Positions 1-8,832 are shown, counted from the stretch's first letter. The stretch: 31,477 bases of DNA from PNC22 sp035654175 (GCA_035654175.1 DASRXL010000224.1:1-31477); one strand, 5' to 3'. A program made the numbers and translations. Notes: generated by a model not told the origin, from the letters alone.

Positions 1-86
1 ACCGTGCGTGCGCGGGGTTGCTGGATTCGCTGCTCCGCGAGGAGAGTTGGGGGAGATAGCGAGCGCCGTGTGCGCGCTCCCCCGGG

Positions 87-105
87 GGGGCGGGAGGCCC
101 GCCCC
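87..105 (-). terminator. GC-rich stem-loop downstream of sucB
   Basis: An 8-bp perfect stem (GGGGCGGG pairing with CCCGCCCC) with a 3-nt loop lies about 25 nt after the sucB stop codon on the minus strand. No T-tract follows, so this is not a classical intrinsic terminator. It could stop or protect the 3' end of the sucAB transcript, or be chance in very GC-rich DNA. I see no gene in bases 1-130. Confidence 0.3.
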
Positions 106-130
106 GCGGAGGCGCGAACGCGGCCCTGGC

Positions 131-1453
131 TCACAGATCCAGCATGAGCCGCTCGGGGCTTTCGATCGCGTTCTTGATGTTCACCAGGAACGTCACCGCC
201 TCCGCGCCGTCGATGATGCGATGGTCGTAGCTCAGCGCCAGGTACATCATGGGGCGCAGGGCGATCTCGCCGGGCCGCTCGGGGTGCTCGACGGGCCGGT
301 TCTTGATCGCGTGCATGCCGAGGATCGCCGACTGCGGCGGGTTGAGGATCGGCGTGGACTGGAGGCTGCCGAAGATGCCGCCGTTGGTGATCGTGAACGT
401 GCCCCCCTGGAGGTCGGAGAGGTCCAGCTTGCCGTCCTTGGCGCGGGTCGCGAGGTCCTTGACGGCGAGCTCAATCTCGGCGAACGACAGCGTCTCGGCG
501 TTCCGTATCACGGGTACGACGAGGCCCTTCGGCCCGGCGACGGCGATCGCGACATCGCAGTAGTCGTGGGTCTCGATGGCCAACTGCCCGCCCTCGTCGG
601 TCACAATGTAGCCGTTGACCATCGGACTCGCCCGCAAGGCCCCGGTCGCGGCCTTCACGAAGAACGACATGAAGCCGAGCCCGACGCCGTGCTTCTTCTC
701 GAACGGCTCCTTGTAGCGCTTGCGCAGGGACATGACGGCGGTCATGTCGCACTCGTTGAACGTCGTGAGCATCGCGGCCGTGTGCTGCGCCTCGACGAGG
801 CGGGCCGCGACGCGCTGGCGGAGCGGCGTCATCTTCTTGAGCGAGACGGCGCGAGCGCCCGCCGGGGCCTGTGCCGGCCGGGCCTGCGCCGGCTGGGGGG
901 CCTGGGCCGCCGGCGCGCCCTGCCCGCCGGGGCCGTTCTGCGACTGCACGTACGCGAGCACGTCGTGCTCGCGGATGCGCCCGCCCGCGCCGGTGCCCAC
1001 GACGCGCGAGAGATCGACGTTCCGCTCCTTGGCGATGCGCTCGGCGAGCGGCGTAGCGCGCACGTCCTCGGCGCGGGCCGCCGCCGGGGGCGGGGTCGCC
1101 AGGGCCGGCGCGGGCGTCTCCGGAGCCTTGGGCGGCTCGGCTCGGGACGCCGGCGCGGACGGCTGGGCCCCCGTCTGCGCCCGCGCCTCGCCCGAACCGG
1201 GAGCTCCGGCGCGAGTCCCGGATTCATCGACGGATCCGACGACCGCCCCCACGGGGACCTCGTCGCCCTCGCCGGCGAGGCGCTTGAGCACGCCCGAAGC
1301 CGGCGCGGTGATCTCCATGGTGATCTTGTCGGTCTCGAGGTCGAGCACCGGCTCATCGCGATCCACGTAGTCGCCGTCCTTCTTGCGCCACGCCGAGATC
1401 ACGCCGCTGGTCACGCTCTCTCCGACATTGGGGATGACAATCTCGGTCGCCAT
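131..1453 (-). CDS. sucB: 2-oxoglutarate dehydrogenase E2, dihydrolipoyl succinyltransferase
   Basis: This 440-residue protein transfers the succinyl group from its lipoyl arm to CoA, forming the core of the 2-oxoglutarate dehydrogenase complex in the TCA cycle (cytoplasm). A single N-terminal lipoyl domain ends in ETDKI, with Lys43 as the lipoylation site. An Ala/Pro-rich linker follows, then a peripheral-subunit-binding domain at about 132-169 (ATPLAERIAKE...GGRI). The C-terminal acyltransferase domain has the active-site motif HRIIDG (His411, Asp415). The sequence TTFNECDM near the start of the catalytic domain is typical of succinyltransferases rather than pyruvate or branched-chain E2. 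The gene starts 24 nt after the sucA stop, so the two are almost certainly cotranscribed. Length is normal for a one-lipoyl-domain E2. The E3 subunit (lpd) is not in the window. Confidence 0.95.
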   Translation of the reverse strand: MATEIVIPNVGESVTSGVISAWRKKDGDYVDRDEPVLDLETDKITMEITAPASGVLKRLAGEGDEVPVGAVVGSVDESGTRAGAPGSGEARAQTGAQPSAPASRAEPPKAPETPAPALATPPPAAARAEDVRATPLAERIAKERNVDLSRVVGTGAGGRIREHDVLAYVQSQNGPGGQGAPAAQAPQPAQARPAQAPAGARAVSLKKMTPLRQRVAARLVEAQHTAAMLTTFNECDMTAVMSLRKRYKEPFEKKHGVGLGFMSFFVKAATGALRASPMVNGYIVTDEGGQLAIETHDYCDVAIAVAGPKGLVVPVIRNAETLSFAEIELAVKDLATRAKDGKLDLSDLQGGTFTITNGGIFGSLQSTPILNPPQSAILGMHAIKNRPVEHPERPGEIALRPMMYLALSYDHRIIDGAEAVTFLVNIKNAIESPERLMLDL

Positions 1454-1477
1454 GTCGCGGTATTCCTATGGGGCGGG

Positions 1478-4321
1478 TCATCCGCGGGCGGCGGCCGTGG
1501 CGCCGACCGGCTCGGGGTGGGCGCCCGGCTTGCTCGCGTGGGGGCCGACGATAGCCTCGAGCAGGCCCTCCTGCTCCTTCTTGTGCTGACGCTTGGAGCC
1601 GACGGCGGGCGTCGGGCTCGCGGGCCGGCCCAGGTACCGGGCGTCAATCCCGAGCTCCTCGCGGAGCCGGTCGAGCACGAACAGCCCGGCGCCGGCGTTG
1701 CGGGGCTCCTCTTGCGCGTACGCGATCTCGGCCTTGGCCGGGTAGCGCGCCGCGATCTCCTTGAACAGCTGCGTGTGGAACGGGTACACCTGCTCCACGC
1801 GCACCAGTGCGATATCCTCGCGCCCGATCTCGTCGCGCCGGGCGGCAAGCTCGTGGTAGAACTTGCCCGAGCAGAGGACCACCAGGCGCACCTTGCGCCG
1901 ATCGGCGCCCGCGGCCTGGAAGCGGGGATCGTCGATCAGCTCTCGGAAGCCGCCGGACATGAGCTCCTCGATCGTGCCCGACGGCGTCCGGAGCATGCTC
2001 TTGGGCGTGAAGACCACCAGCGGCTTGCGGAAGGGTCGCTTCATCTGGCGGCGGAGCGCGTGGAAGATCTGCGGCGCGGTCGAGGGCTGCACGATCTGCA
2101 TGTTGTTGCCGGCGCACAGCTTCAGGAACCGCTCCATGCGCGCGGACGAGTGCTCGGGCCCGGCGCCCTCGTAGCCGTGCGGCAGGAGCATCACAAGCCC
2201 CGACCACCGCTCCCACTTCGCCTCCGCCGAGGCGATGAACTGATCGATGATCACCTGCGCGCCGTTCACGAAGTCGCCGAACTGCGCCTCCCAGAGCACC
2301 AGCATGTTCGGATCGGCCAGCGAGTAGCCGTAGTCGAACCCCAGCACGGACGCTTCCGAGAGCGGGCTGTCGTAGACGCAGAGCTTCGCCTGCTGCGCCT
2401 TCGGATCGAACGGGCCCTTGTGCGGCTCCCAGACCGGACGCATCGTGTTCAGCGGTGTCACCGGCTCGCCTGTCTCAAAGTCCCGCAGCACGGCGTGACG
2501 GTGGCTGAACGTGCCGCGGCGCGAGTCCTGCCCGCTCAGCCGGATCGCGACGCCGTCGAGCAGGAGCGTCCCGAACGCGAGCGACTCGGCGTCGGCGTAG
2601 CTGATCTCGCGCGTCTCGAGCAGCGCGCCGCGGGCGTCGAGCAGGCGCTGGAGCTTGGGATTGACCCTGAAGCCCTGCGGCACCCGCGCCAGGCCCGCGC
2701 ACACCTCCGCGAGCATCTCGCGCGAGACCCCTGTCTCCGCCGGCTCGAAGCTGAAGCGCCGGTCCACGCCCGTCCACCGGGCGCTGCCCGGATCGATCGT
2801 CGGGTCGTAGGGCGAGCTCTGCACCGCCTGCTGGGCGTGCTCGAGCGCCTGGTCCAGCTGCTCGCGGATGCCTTCCATGTCCTGGTCGCTCAGGATCCCC
2901 TCGGCCAGGAGCCGCTCGGCGTAGATCTTGAGCACGCTCGGCTTGCGCTTGATGAGGTTCGCCATCACCGGCTGGGTGAACGAGGCCTCGTCCTGCTCGT
3001 TGTGCCCGTAGCGCCTGTAGCACCACATGTCGATGAACACGTCCTTGCGGAACGCGTGGCGGTACTCCATGGCCATCTGCGCAGCGGCGATCACGGCCTC
3101 GGGGTCCTCGCCGTTCACGTGCAGCACCGGCGCGTCGATCATCTTCGCGATGTCAGTGCAATAGCGGCTCGAGCGGGCGTCCTCGGGCACGGTGGTGAAC
3201 CCGATCATGTTGTTCACCACGACGTGGATGGTCCCTCCGGTGGTGTAGCCCTCGAGCTGGGAGAAGTTCGCCAGCTCGGCGACGATGCCCTGCCCGGAGA
3301 CGGCCGCGTCGCCGTGGATCAGCAGCGGGATCACCCTCCGCCGCTCGTAGTCGCCGCGCAGCCGCTGCTTGGCCCGGCAGCGCCCCTCCACCACCGCCCC
3401 CACCGCTTCGAGGTGACTGGGGTTGCTCGAGAGCGCAAGGTGCACCATCTTGCCGTTCCCGAAAACCCGGGTGCCCGAGTAGCCGCGGTGGTACTTCACG
3501 TCGCCGCCGCCGTCCACGAAATCGACGTCCCAGTTCTCCTCGAACTCGGTGAAGATCTGCGCGTAGGTCTTCCCGACGATGTTGTTGAGCACGTTGAGGC
3601 GCCCGCGGTGCGCCGAGCCCAGCACCACCTCCTGCACGTCGAGGTTGGACGCCGCCTCGATCACCCGGTCCAGCAGCGGGATCAGCGACTCGGCGCCCTC
3701 CAGACTGAACCGCTTGTCGCCCGGGTAGCGCTTGCCGATGAACTTCTCGAACTGCTCCGCCATGAGCAGTTGCCGGGTGATGTGCACCCGCTCGCCCCTC
3801 GAGAGGGCAATCTGCCCGCGCGAGGCCTCGAAGCGGTCCAGCCACCACCGCCGCTCCTCGCTCGCGGAGATGTGCATGAACTCGATGCCGATGTGGCCGC
3901 AGTAGGTCTGCTCGAGAAATGCGACCAGCTCGGAGACCCGGGCGGTCGGCCCCAGACCTTGCACGGCCCCGACGTCCGCGCTCATCGCGAGGTCGCTCTC
4001 GGTCAGCCCGTGGAAGTGCGGGGCCAGCAGCTGAGGCCGCTCCCGCTCGCGCCCGAAGGGGTCGAGCCTGGCCGCGACGTGCCCGAACTCCCGGTACGCC
4101 TCGATGAGGCCGTCCACCGCCGCCTGGAAGTTCGACGCGACGCCCCGGTCGGCCGGCGCGGGGACGCCGCCGCTCCGCGCCAGGTCGAAGCCCTGGAAAA
4201 ACGCGCGGAGCTCGGCGGGCACGCTGCCCGGATCCTGCGCGTACCGCGAGTACGCCTCGTCCAGGTAATCGGCGTTCCATGCGCTGACAGACGGCGGAAA
4301 GACTCGCGTCGGTGTCTTCAT
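1478..4321 (-). CDS. sucA: 2-oxoglutarate dehydrogenase E1 subunit
   Basis: This is the thiamine-diphosphate decarboxylase of the 2-oxoglutarate dehydrogenase complex, about 947 residues, normal for the family. The N-terminal helix motif found in E1o proteins is present (YLDEAYSRYAQDP). Further hallmarks are the GSAHRGRLNVL motif, the NPSHLEAV motif, the ThDP/Mg region with HGDAAVSGQG at about 336-345, NNMIGFTT at about 369, and RRYGHNEQDE at about 435. I chose the ATG at 4321 over an in-frame ATG eight codons upstream (4345): GAGGG lies 5 nt before it and the next residues (KTPTRVF) lead straight into the conserved N-terminal region. It is followed by sucB after a 24-nt gap. The 172-nt space to pstB probably holds its promoter, but I see only weak -10/-35 candidates there. 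Confidence 0.95.
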   Translation of the reverse strand: MKTPTRVFPPSVSAWNADYLDEAYSRYAQDPGSVPAELRAFFQGFDLARSGGVPAPADRGVASNFQAAVDGLIEAYREFGHVAARLDPFGRERERPQLLAPHFHGLTESDLAMSADVGAVQGLGPTARVSELVAFLEQTYCGHIGIEFMHISASEERRWWLDRFEASRGQIALSRGERVHITRQLLMAEQFEKFIGKRYPGDKRFSLEGAESLIPLLDRVIEAASNLDVQEVVLGSAHRGRLNVLNNIVGKTYAQIFTEFEENWDVDFVDGGGDVKYHRGYSGTRVFGNGKMVHLALSSNPSHLEAVGAVVEGRCRAKQRLRGDYERRRVIPLLIHGDAAVSGQGIVAELANFSQLEGYTTGGTIHVVVNNMIGFTTVPEDARSSRYCTDIAKMIDAPVLHVNGEDPEAVIAAAQMAMEYRHAFRKDVFIDMWCYRRYGHNEQDEASFTQPVMANLIKRKPSVLKIYAERLLAEGILSDQDMEGIREQLDQALEHAQQAVQSSPYDPTIDPGSARWTGVDRRFSFEPAETGVSREMLAEVCAGLARVPQGFRVNPKLQRLLDARGALLETREISYADAESLAFGTLLLDGVAIRLSGQDSRRGTFSHRHAVLRDFETGEPVTPLNTMRPVWEPHKGPFDPKAQQAKLCVYDSPLSEASVLGFDYGYSLADPNMLVLWEAQFGDFVNGAQVIIDQFIASAEAKWERWSGLVMLLPHGYEGAGPEHSSARMERFLKLCAGNNMQIVQPSTAPQIFHALRRQMKRPFRKPLVVFTPKSMLRTPSGTIEELMSGGFRELIDDPRFQAAGADRRKVRLVVLCSGKFYHELAARRDEIGREDIALVRVEQVYPFHTQLFKEIAARYPAKAEIAYAQEEPRNAGAGLFVLDRLREELGIDARYLGRPASPTPAVGSKRQHKKEQEGLLEAIVGPHASKPGAHPEPVGATAAARG

Positions 4322-4469
4322 GGCGGCCCTCGATGCACCAAACATCTACCGATTGTCGGGTCCAAACGGCGACAGGTCGATCCTAGGCGGAAGTATCGGC
4401 AGCCGGTCTCCCGCAATCAGGAATTCGTAGGGCATTGGAGCCCGTTTGCGCGTCCGGAACACCGGCGCG

Positions 4470-4485
4470 GGCGCGGGCCCGCGCC
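4470..4485 (-). terminator. 16-bp perfect palindrome after pstB
   Basis: The sequence GGCGCGGGCCCGCGCC is a perfect palindrome starting 8 nt downstream of the pstB stop codon. It could fold as a short hairpin at the end of the pst transcript and separate it from sucA. There is no T-tract, so its role as a terminator is inferred from position only. Confidence 0.3.
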
Positions 4486-4493
4486 TCCCGCGC

Positions 4494-5381
4494 TCACCCG
4501 AAGCGCCCGGTGATGTAGTCCTCCGTCTCCTTGCGGGCGGGGTTCTGGAAGATCCTCGCGGTGGGCCCGACCTCGACCAGGGCGCCGTTGTAGAAGAAGC
4601 CGGTCGCGTCGCTCACGCGCGAGGCCTGCTGCATGTTGTGGGTCACGATCACGATGGTGTACGACTCGCGCAGCTCGAGCATGAGCTCCTCGATCGCCGC
4701 CGTCGAGCGCGGGTCCAGGGCCGAGCAGGGCTCGTCCATCAGGAGCACCTCGGGGCCGACGGCGATCGCCCGGGCGATGCACAGCCGCTGCTGCTGCCCG
4801 CCCGAAAGCCCCAGGGCCGACTTGTGCAGGCGGTCCTTGACCTCTTCCCAGAGCGCCGCCTTCCGCAGCGACCACTCCACGAGCGCGTCCACCTCCGGCC
4901 TGGTCAGGCGCAGGTGGAGCCTGGCCCCGAAGGCCACGTTCTGGTAGATCGTCTTGGGGAAGGGATTGGGCTTCTGGAACACGATGCCCACGCGCCGGCG
5001 CAGGTCGACCACGTCGGTCTGGCGCGAGAGCACGTCCACCTCGTGCATCGCGAGCTCGCCGCCGGCGTGGGCGGTCGCGATCGTGTCGTTCATGCGGTTG
5101 ATCCAGCGGAGCATCGTGCTCTTGCCGCACCCGCTCGGGCCGATGAGCGCCGTGATCCGGTTCTCCGCGACGTCGATGTTGATGTCGCGCAGCGCGTGGA
5201 ACTCGCCGTACCAGGCGTTGAAGCCGCGGGCCCGGATCGCCGCCGGCTCCGCCGGCGCCGGGGGTGACGCGCCGGGCCCGCCGAGCCGGCCGGGCTCCGG
5301 CGGCTGCGCCGCCGTCCCACGCGCAGCCGGTCTGCTCTCCTCGACGGGCGATGACACGTTGCGTCGCTCTCCGATCAGCAT
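4494..5381 (-). CDS. pstB: Phosphate ABC transporter ATP-binding protein PstB
   Basis: This is the ATPase that powers PstSCAB phosphate import; it sits on the cytoplasmic face bound to PstA/PstC. It carries Walker A GPSGCGKST (81-89), Q-loop QKPNPFP (Gln136), ABC signature LSGGQQQ (192-198), Walker B EVLLMDEP (211-218) and an H-loop His248. The pattern PSGCGKSTMLRWINRMND and the QKPNPFP Q-loop are specific to PstB. At 295 residues it is some 30-40 longer than usual because of an N-terminal Ala/Pro/Gly-rich extension (about residues 1-49). An internal start could remove this, but I find no better ATG before the domain. The start is 7 nt after the pstA stop, with AGGGG placed 4 nt upstream, so translation is likely coupled. 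Confidence 0.96.
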   Translation of the reverse strand: MLIGERRNVSSPVEESRPAARGTAAQPPEPGRLGGPGASPPAPAEPAAIRARGFNAWYGEFHALRDINIDVAENRITALIGPSGCGKSTMLRWINRMNDTIATAHAGGELAMHEVDVLSRQTDVVDLRRRVGIVFQKPNPFPKTIYQNVAFGARLHLRLTRPEVDALVEWSLRKAALWEEVKDRLHKSALGLSGGQQQRLCIARAIAVGPEVLLMDEPCSALDPRSTAAIEELMLELRESYTIVIVTHNMQQASRVSDATGFFYNGALVEVGPTARIFQNPARKETEDYITGRFG

Positions 5382-5388
5382 GGCGCCC

Positions 5389-6606
5389 CTAGGACCCCCT
5401 GCCCTGGAATCGCTGGCGGATGACGATAGCCGCCCCGTTGAACACGAGCAGAACCCCGAGCAGGACGACGATGCCCGCGGCGGCCAGCTCGTGGAACTCC
5501 TGCTGCGGACGCTGCGCCCAGTTATAGATCTGGAGGGGCATCGCGGTGAAATCGTCCATCAGGTTCCCGGGGGGGAACGTGATGAAGACGATCCCCGCGA
5601 TCATGAGGAGCGGGGCCGCCTCGCCGATCGCCCGGCTCATCGCGAGGATCGCGCCGGTCATGATCCCCGGCAGCGCCGCCGGCAGGGTGACGCGGAACAC
5701 CACCCTGCGCCGGGTCGCGCCGAGGCCGAGGGCGGCGTCGCGGAGCGAATTGGGGACCGCGCGCAGCGCTTCCTGCGAGGTGATGATCACGATCGGCAGG
5801 ATCACGAGCGAGAGCGTGAGCGCCCCGGCGAGCAGCCCTCGCCCGAGCGGCAGACGGAGATAGAACACCGTCCGCTCGCTGATCCGCCCGGAGAAGTCGG
5901 TCGATCGGAGGGTGCGGGCGGCGACGGCCGGGTCATCGGGCCATGGATCGTCGGGCCCGATGATGTTGGCGGCGAGGGGCCGCTTCTCGGCGTTGAGCGC
6001 GCGCATCCCCGCGCGGGGGACGGTCTCCGGCGCGTCGGGCCCCGCCACCGGGACGAGGATGACCTGGTCCGCCTCGTTATAGAACTGATCGTAATAGCCG
6101 GCGCCGGTTTCGAGCGCGGGGTTCAGCTCGTTGCCGAACAGCCCGAACATCGAGACGAAGGCGGTGAGACCCACGATCCCGTACACGACCGAGGGCACAC
6201 CCGCGAGGTTGGTGATGTTGGTCTCGATGAAGCCGTGCGCCAGGCGCGAGAGGCGGCGCCTGGGCTTGTACTCCTCGAGGATGATCGCCGCCGCCACGCC
6301 CAGCGGCAGGGTGACGGCGGCCACGAGCACGAGGAGCCACACCGATCCCATGATCGCCGGGTAGAACCCGGCCTCTGCGGGCTCGGGGCTCGGGGGCGCC
6401 GTCAGGAAGGTGCGCGTCACGCTCCCGATCCCGGCGGCGAGGATCCCGACCACGATCGCGCCGAGCATCACGACGCACGCCGAGGCGACGACGACGCAGA
6501 ACCACTGGAAGGCGCGCTCCCGCTTGTGGCGCGCGGCGACCGACCGGCGCGCCCGCGCCAGCCGCGCCGGGTCCAGGAGCACGACGGTGTGCGCGGCCGG
6601 CGTCAC
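5389..6606 (-). CDS. pstA: Phosphate ABC transporter permease PstA with enlarged periplasmic loop
   Basis: One of the two membrane permeases of the PstSCAB importer. Conserved PstA segments are GFIETNITNLAGVPSVVYG, the permease segment LAGALTLSLVILPIVI, and the coupling-helix region LRDAALGLGATRR followed by AMSRAIGEAAPLL. About six membrane segments are visible, the first at about 33-58. At 405 residues it is roughly 100 longer than standard PstA. The excess is an insertion at about residues 158-247, rich in Asp, Pro and Ala, between FGLFGNELNP and FYLRLPLG, where normal PstA has only a short loop. The gene starts with GTG in a GTGA overlap with the pstC stop, so translation is coupled. Identity is certain; the role of the insertion is unknown. 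Confidence 0.94.
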   Translation of the reverse strand: MTPAAHTVVLLDPARLARARRSVAARHKRERAFQWFCVVVASACVVMLGAIVVGILAAGIGSVTRTFLTAPPSPEPAEAGFYPAIMGSVWLLVLVAAVTLPLGVAAAIILEEYKPRRRLSRLAHGFIETNITNLAGVPSVVYGIVGLTAFVSMFGLFGNELNPALETGAGYYDQFYNEADQVILVPVAGPDAPETVPRAGMRALNAEKRPLAANIIGPDDPWPDDPAVAARTLRSTDFSGRISERTVFYLRLPLGRGLLAGALTLSLVILPIVIITSQEALRAVPNSLRDAALGLGATRRRVVFRVTLPAALPGIMTGAILAMSRAIGEAAPLLMIAGIVFITFPPGNLMDDFTAMPLQIYNWAQRPQQEFHELAAAGIVVLLGVLLVFNGAAIVIRQRFQGRGS

Positions 6607-7568
6607 TCGTAGGCCTCCCGGAAGCGCCGGCGCACGTGCGCGCCGAGCAGCGTGAATCCCATGGTGAGCGCGAAGAGCATCGCCGCGACGGCGTACATGG
6701 AGAAGTACTCCACGCCGAAGTTCGACACGTCCCCAAGGGCCATCTGCACCATGAACCCCGTCATGGTCTGCACCTCCTCGGTGGGGTCGAGCGTCACCTT
6801 CGGCGTGCTCCCCGCGGCGAGGGCGACGATCATCGTCTCGCCGATCGCGCGGGCCGCAGCCAGGAGCACCGCCGACACGATGCCGGAGAGCGCCGCCGGG
6901 AAGACCACCTTCACCGCCGCGTCGAAGCGCGTGCCGCCCACGCCGTACACGCCGTCGCGGAGCGCCTGCGGCACGGCCCGCATCGCGTCCTCCGACACCG
7001 AGCTGATGATCGGCACGATCAGGACGCCGACCGCGATGCCGGCCGAGATCGCGTTGTACGAGCCCAAGCCGTCGAAGACCAGGCGCAGCCCCGGTGTGAC
7101 CAGGACCAGCGCGAGGAACCCGTACACCACGGTGGGGATGCCCGCGAGCACCTCGAGGGCGGGCTTGAGCGTCGCCCGGACGCGCGGAGGCGCGTATTCG
7201 CTGAGGAATATCGCGGTGACAAGGCCCAGGGGCACCGCGACCAGCAGCGCGATGCCCGCCACCAGCGCCGTGCCGCAGACCAGCGGCCAGATGCCGAAGT
7301 GCTTCTCCGATCCCAGCAGCGGGCTCCAGCGGGCGCTGCCGAAGAACTCGCCGAGCGAGACCTCGTCCTGCCGGAAGAAGCGGACGGTCTCCGTCCCCAG
7401 GACGAACAGGATCGCCGCGGTCACGAGGACGGAGAGCGTCGCCGCGGCGCCGAGCGCGCCGACGACCGTGCGGTCGACCACCCGCTGCCTGCGGTGCGAG
7501 CGCAGGCGGCGCGGGTCGGCGAGGATCGCCTGCGGCGGCTGCCCGAGAAATGCATCGCGCCCGGTCAT
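6603..7568 (-). CDS. pstC: Phosphate ABC transporter permease PstC
   Basis: This is the second permease of the phosphate importer, 321 residues, a normal length. Hallmarks are the membrane-proximal PLGLVTAIFLSEYA segment, the VLAGIPTVVYGFLAL segment, VPIISSVSEDAMRAVPQALRDG and the EAA-loop region AARAIGETM. About six transmembrane helices are visible, the first at about 36-60 (AAATLSVLVTAAILFVLG). It overlaps the GTG start of pstA by 4 nt. No clear Shine-Dalgarno sequence precedes its ATG, and 81 nt separate it from pstS. This fits the usual pattern in which the binding protein is made in excess over the membrane parts. Confidence 0.95.
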   Translation of the reverse strand: MTGRDAFLGQPPQAILADPRRLRSHRRQRVVDRTVVGALGAAATLSVLVTAAILFVLGTETVRFFRQDEVSLGEFFGSARWSPLLGSEKHFGIWPLVCGTALVAGIALLVAVPLGLVTAIFLSEYAPPRVRATLKPALEVLAGIPTVVYGFLALVLVTPGLRLVFDGLGSYNAISAGIAVGVLIVPIISSVSEDAMRAVPQALRDGVYGVGGTRFDAAVKVVFPAALSGIVSAVLLAAARAIGETMIVALAAGSTPKVTLDPTEEVQTMTGFMVQMALGDVSNFGVEYFSMYAVAAMLFALTMGFTLLGAHVRRRFREAYE

Positions 7569-7621
7569 TGTGGGGAGGGTATCACGGGGGCTTCAGGCAT
7601 GCCCGCGGCGTTTCTTCCGGG

Positions 7622-7638
7622 GCGCGGCGCCGTCGCGC
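7622..7638 (-). other. Possible stem-loop between pstS and pstC
   Basis: A 5-bp inverted repeat (GCGCG and CGCGC, 7-nt loop) lies shortly after the pstS stop codon on the minus strand. In other bacteria intergenic stem-loops at this point raise pstS mRNA relative to pstCAB. Here the stem is short and the base composition is extreme, so this is only suggestive. Confidence 0.2.
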
Positions 7639-7649
7639 GGTTTCCTGTG

Positions 7650-8663
7650 TCACTTCGTGTCGACAAGGTGCTCCGGGCTGTACAACTCCGCGAGGCGGCC
7701 CTCGCGCTTCTCACCGTCGGCCGTCAGATACGTCGTGCCGCTCAGCCGGCGCTTGAGGAAGTCCGCCGCCGTCCGGCCGATCTCCTCGGGGATCGGCACA
7801 AACTCGACCTGCTCCGCGAATTCGCCGTCGTGCCCGAGATAGAACTCGACGAACTCGCGCACCTCGGGGCGGCGGAGGGAGGTCAGGTTGACGTAGATGA
7901 AGAGCGGGCGGCTCAGGGGCGAGTAGCTGCCGTCGATCACGTCGTCCGGCTCGGGGAGCACGGCCTCGCCGGTCTCGGGGTTCACGATCGGCACCGCGCG
8001 GAGCTTGGCTCGGTTCTCGAAGTAGTATGAGGCGCCGAAGTAGCCGATCGCGTACTTGTCGCCAGTCACGCCCGTCACGAGCACGTTGTCGTCCTCGCTC
8101 GTCGACATGTCGATGCGGAAGCTCTTGCCCTTGGGGACGACGACCTCCTTGAAATAGTCGTAGGTGCCCGAATCCGTGCCTGGGGAGAAGACCTTGATCG
8201 TCTCGGCCGGCCAGGCCGGGTTGATGTCGCTCCACTTCCGCGCCGCACCGTCCTCCAGGTAGATCGCCCGGAGGTCCTCGATCCTGAGCTCGGTGGCCCA
8301 GGTGTTCGCGGGGTGCACGACGACGGAGAGGCCGTCGAGCGCGACGGGCAGCTCGATGAACTGCACGCCGTTCTCCTTGGCCAGCTTGAACTCGTCCGCG
8401 CTGATCGGTCGGGAAGCGTCGGAGATGTCCGTCTCGCCCCTCACGAATCGCTTGAACCCGCCGCCGGTGCCCGAGACGGCCACCGTCACGTTGACATTGG
8501 GAAACTCCTGTCCGAACGCGGCGGCCGCGGCCTCGGTGATGGGAAAGACGGTGCTCGAGCCGTCCACCGCGATCGTGCCGCGCAGGGCGCTGGGCTGGGC
8601 GGGGGCGACGGCGACCGGACCGCCGACGATCAGGCCGACAAGAGCAGCGAAGAGCTTCCGCAT
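7650..8663 (-). CDS. pstS: Periplasmic phosphate-binding protein PstS
   Basis: The 337-residue protein captures phosphate in the periplasm and delivers it to PstC/PstA. A signal peptide covers residues 1-22, with likely cleavage after APA; there is no lipobox. Phosphate-contacting motifs are DGSST (34-38), SGTGGGF (64-70), DISDASR (79-85) and PGTDSGTYDYF (161-171). It belongs to the PstS family that carries an extended C-terminal region (residues such as GRTAADFLKRRL and a short tail after it). The start has AGGAG 8 nt upstream. It is the first gene of the pst operon; phoU and a phoB/phoR pair are not in the window. Confidence 0.95.
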   Translation of the reverse strand: MRKLFAALVGLIVGGPVAVAPAQPSALRGTIAVDGSSTVFPITEAAAAAFGQEFPNVNVTVAVSGTGGGFKRFVRGETDISDASRPISADEFKLAKENGVQFIELPVALDGLSVVVHPANTWATELRIEDLRAIYLEDGAARKWSDINPAWPAETIKVFSPGTDSGTYDYFKEVVVPKGKSFRIDMSTSEDDNVLVTGVTGDKYAIGYFGASYYFENRAKLRAVPIVNPETGEAVLPEPDDVIDGSYSPLSRPLFIYVNLTSLRRPEVREFVEFYLGHDGEFAEQVEFVPIPEEIGRTAADFLKRRLSGTTYLTADGEKREGRLAELYSPEHLVDTK

Positions 8664-8694
8664 CGGCGATTCTCCTGAAGCCGGCGGCCTTGCG

Positions 8695-8723
8695 GGCCCG
8701 CCGCCGCATCCACGCGGCGGGCC
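8695..8723 (-). promoter_or_regulatory. 10-bp inverted repeat in the pstS leader
   Basis: GGCCCGCCGC and its exact complement GCGGCGGGCC are separated by 9 nt, about 30-60 nt before the pstS start codon. It could be a leader hairpin affecting pstS mRNA, an operator, or the terminator of the upstream secretion operon. No T-tract follows on the minus strand, which argues against a simple intrinsic terminator. Confidence 0.35.
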
Positions 8724-8789
8724 GCCTGTGCCGGCGCGAGTAGCCTAGGGCCGAGCGCGCGGAAACCGGCTGAACGGGGTCGGCGCGGC

Positions 8790-8805
8790 GTGAAATGCCG
8801 GTGAA
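8790..8805 (-). promoter_or_regulatory. Candidate Pho box upstream of pstS
   Basis: On the minus strand TTCAC occurs twice with an exact 11-nt period (plus-strand GTGAA at 8790-8794 and 8801-8805), about 130 nt upstream of pstS. PhoB/PhoP-type regulators bind direct repeats of TTCAC-like units with 11-nt spacing, as known from several phyla. A third unit is only partial. Position and period fit phosphate-starvation control of pstSCAB, but two pentamers are weak evidence. Confidence 0.35.
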
Positions 8806-8832
8806 GGTTGCGCAAAGGTGCGGCCGGCGGGC

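Noticed and set aside
4322..4493. Promoter for sucA (CTGATT, 17 nt, GATACT on the minus strand)
   Set aside because: Three of six and four of six matches are not better than chance over 172 nt, so I did not list it as a feature.
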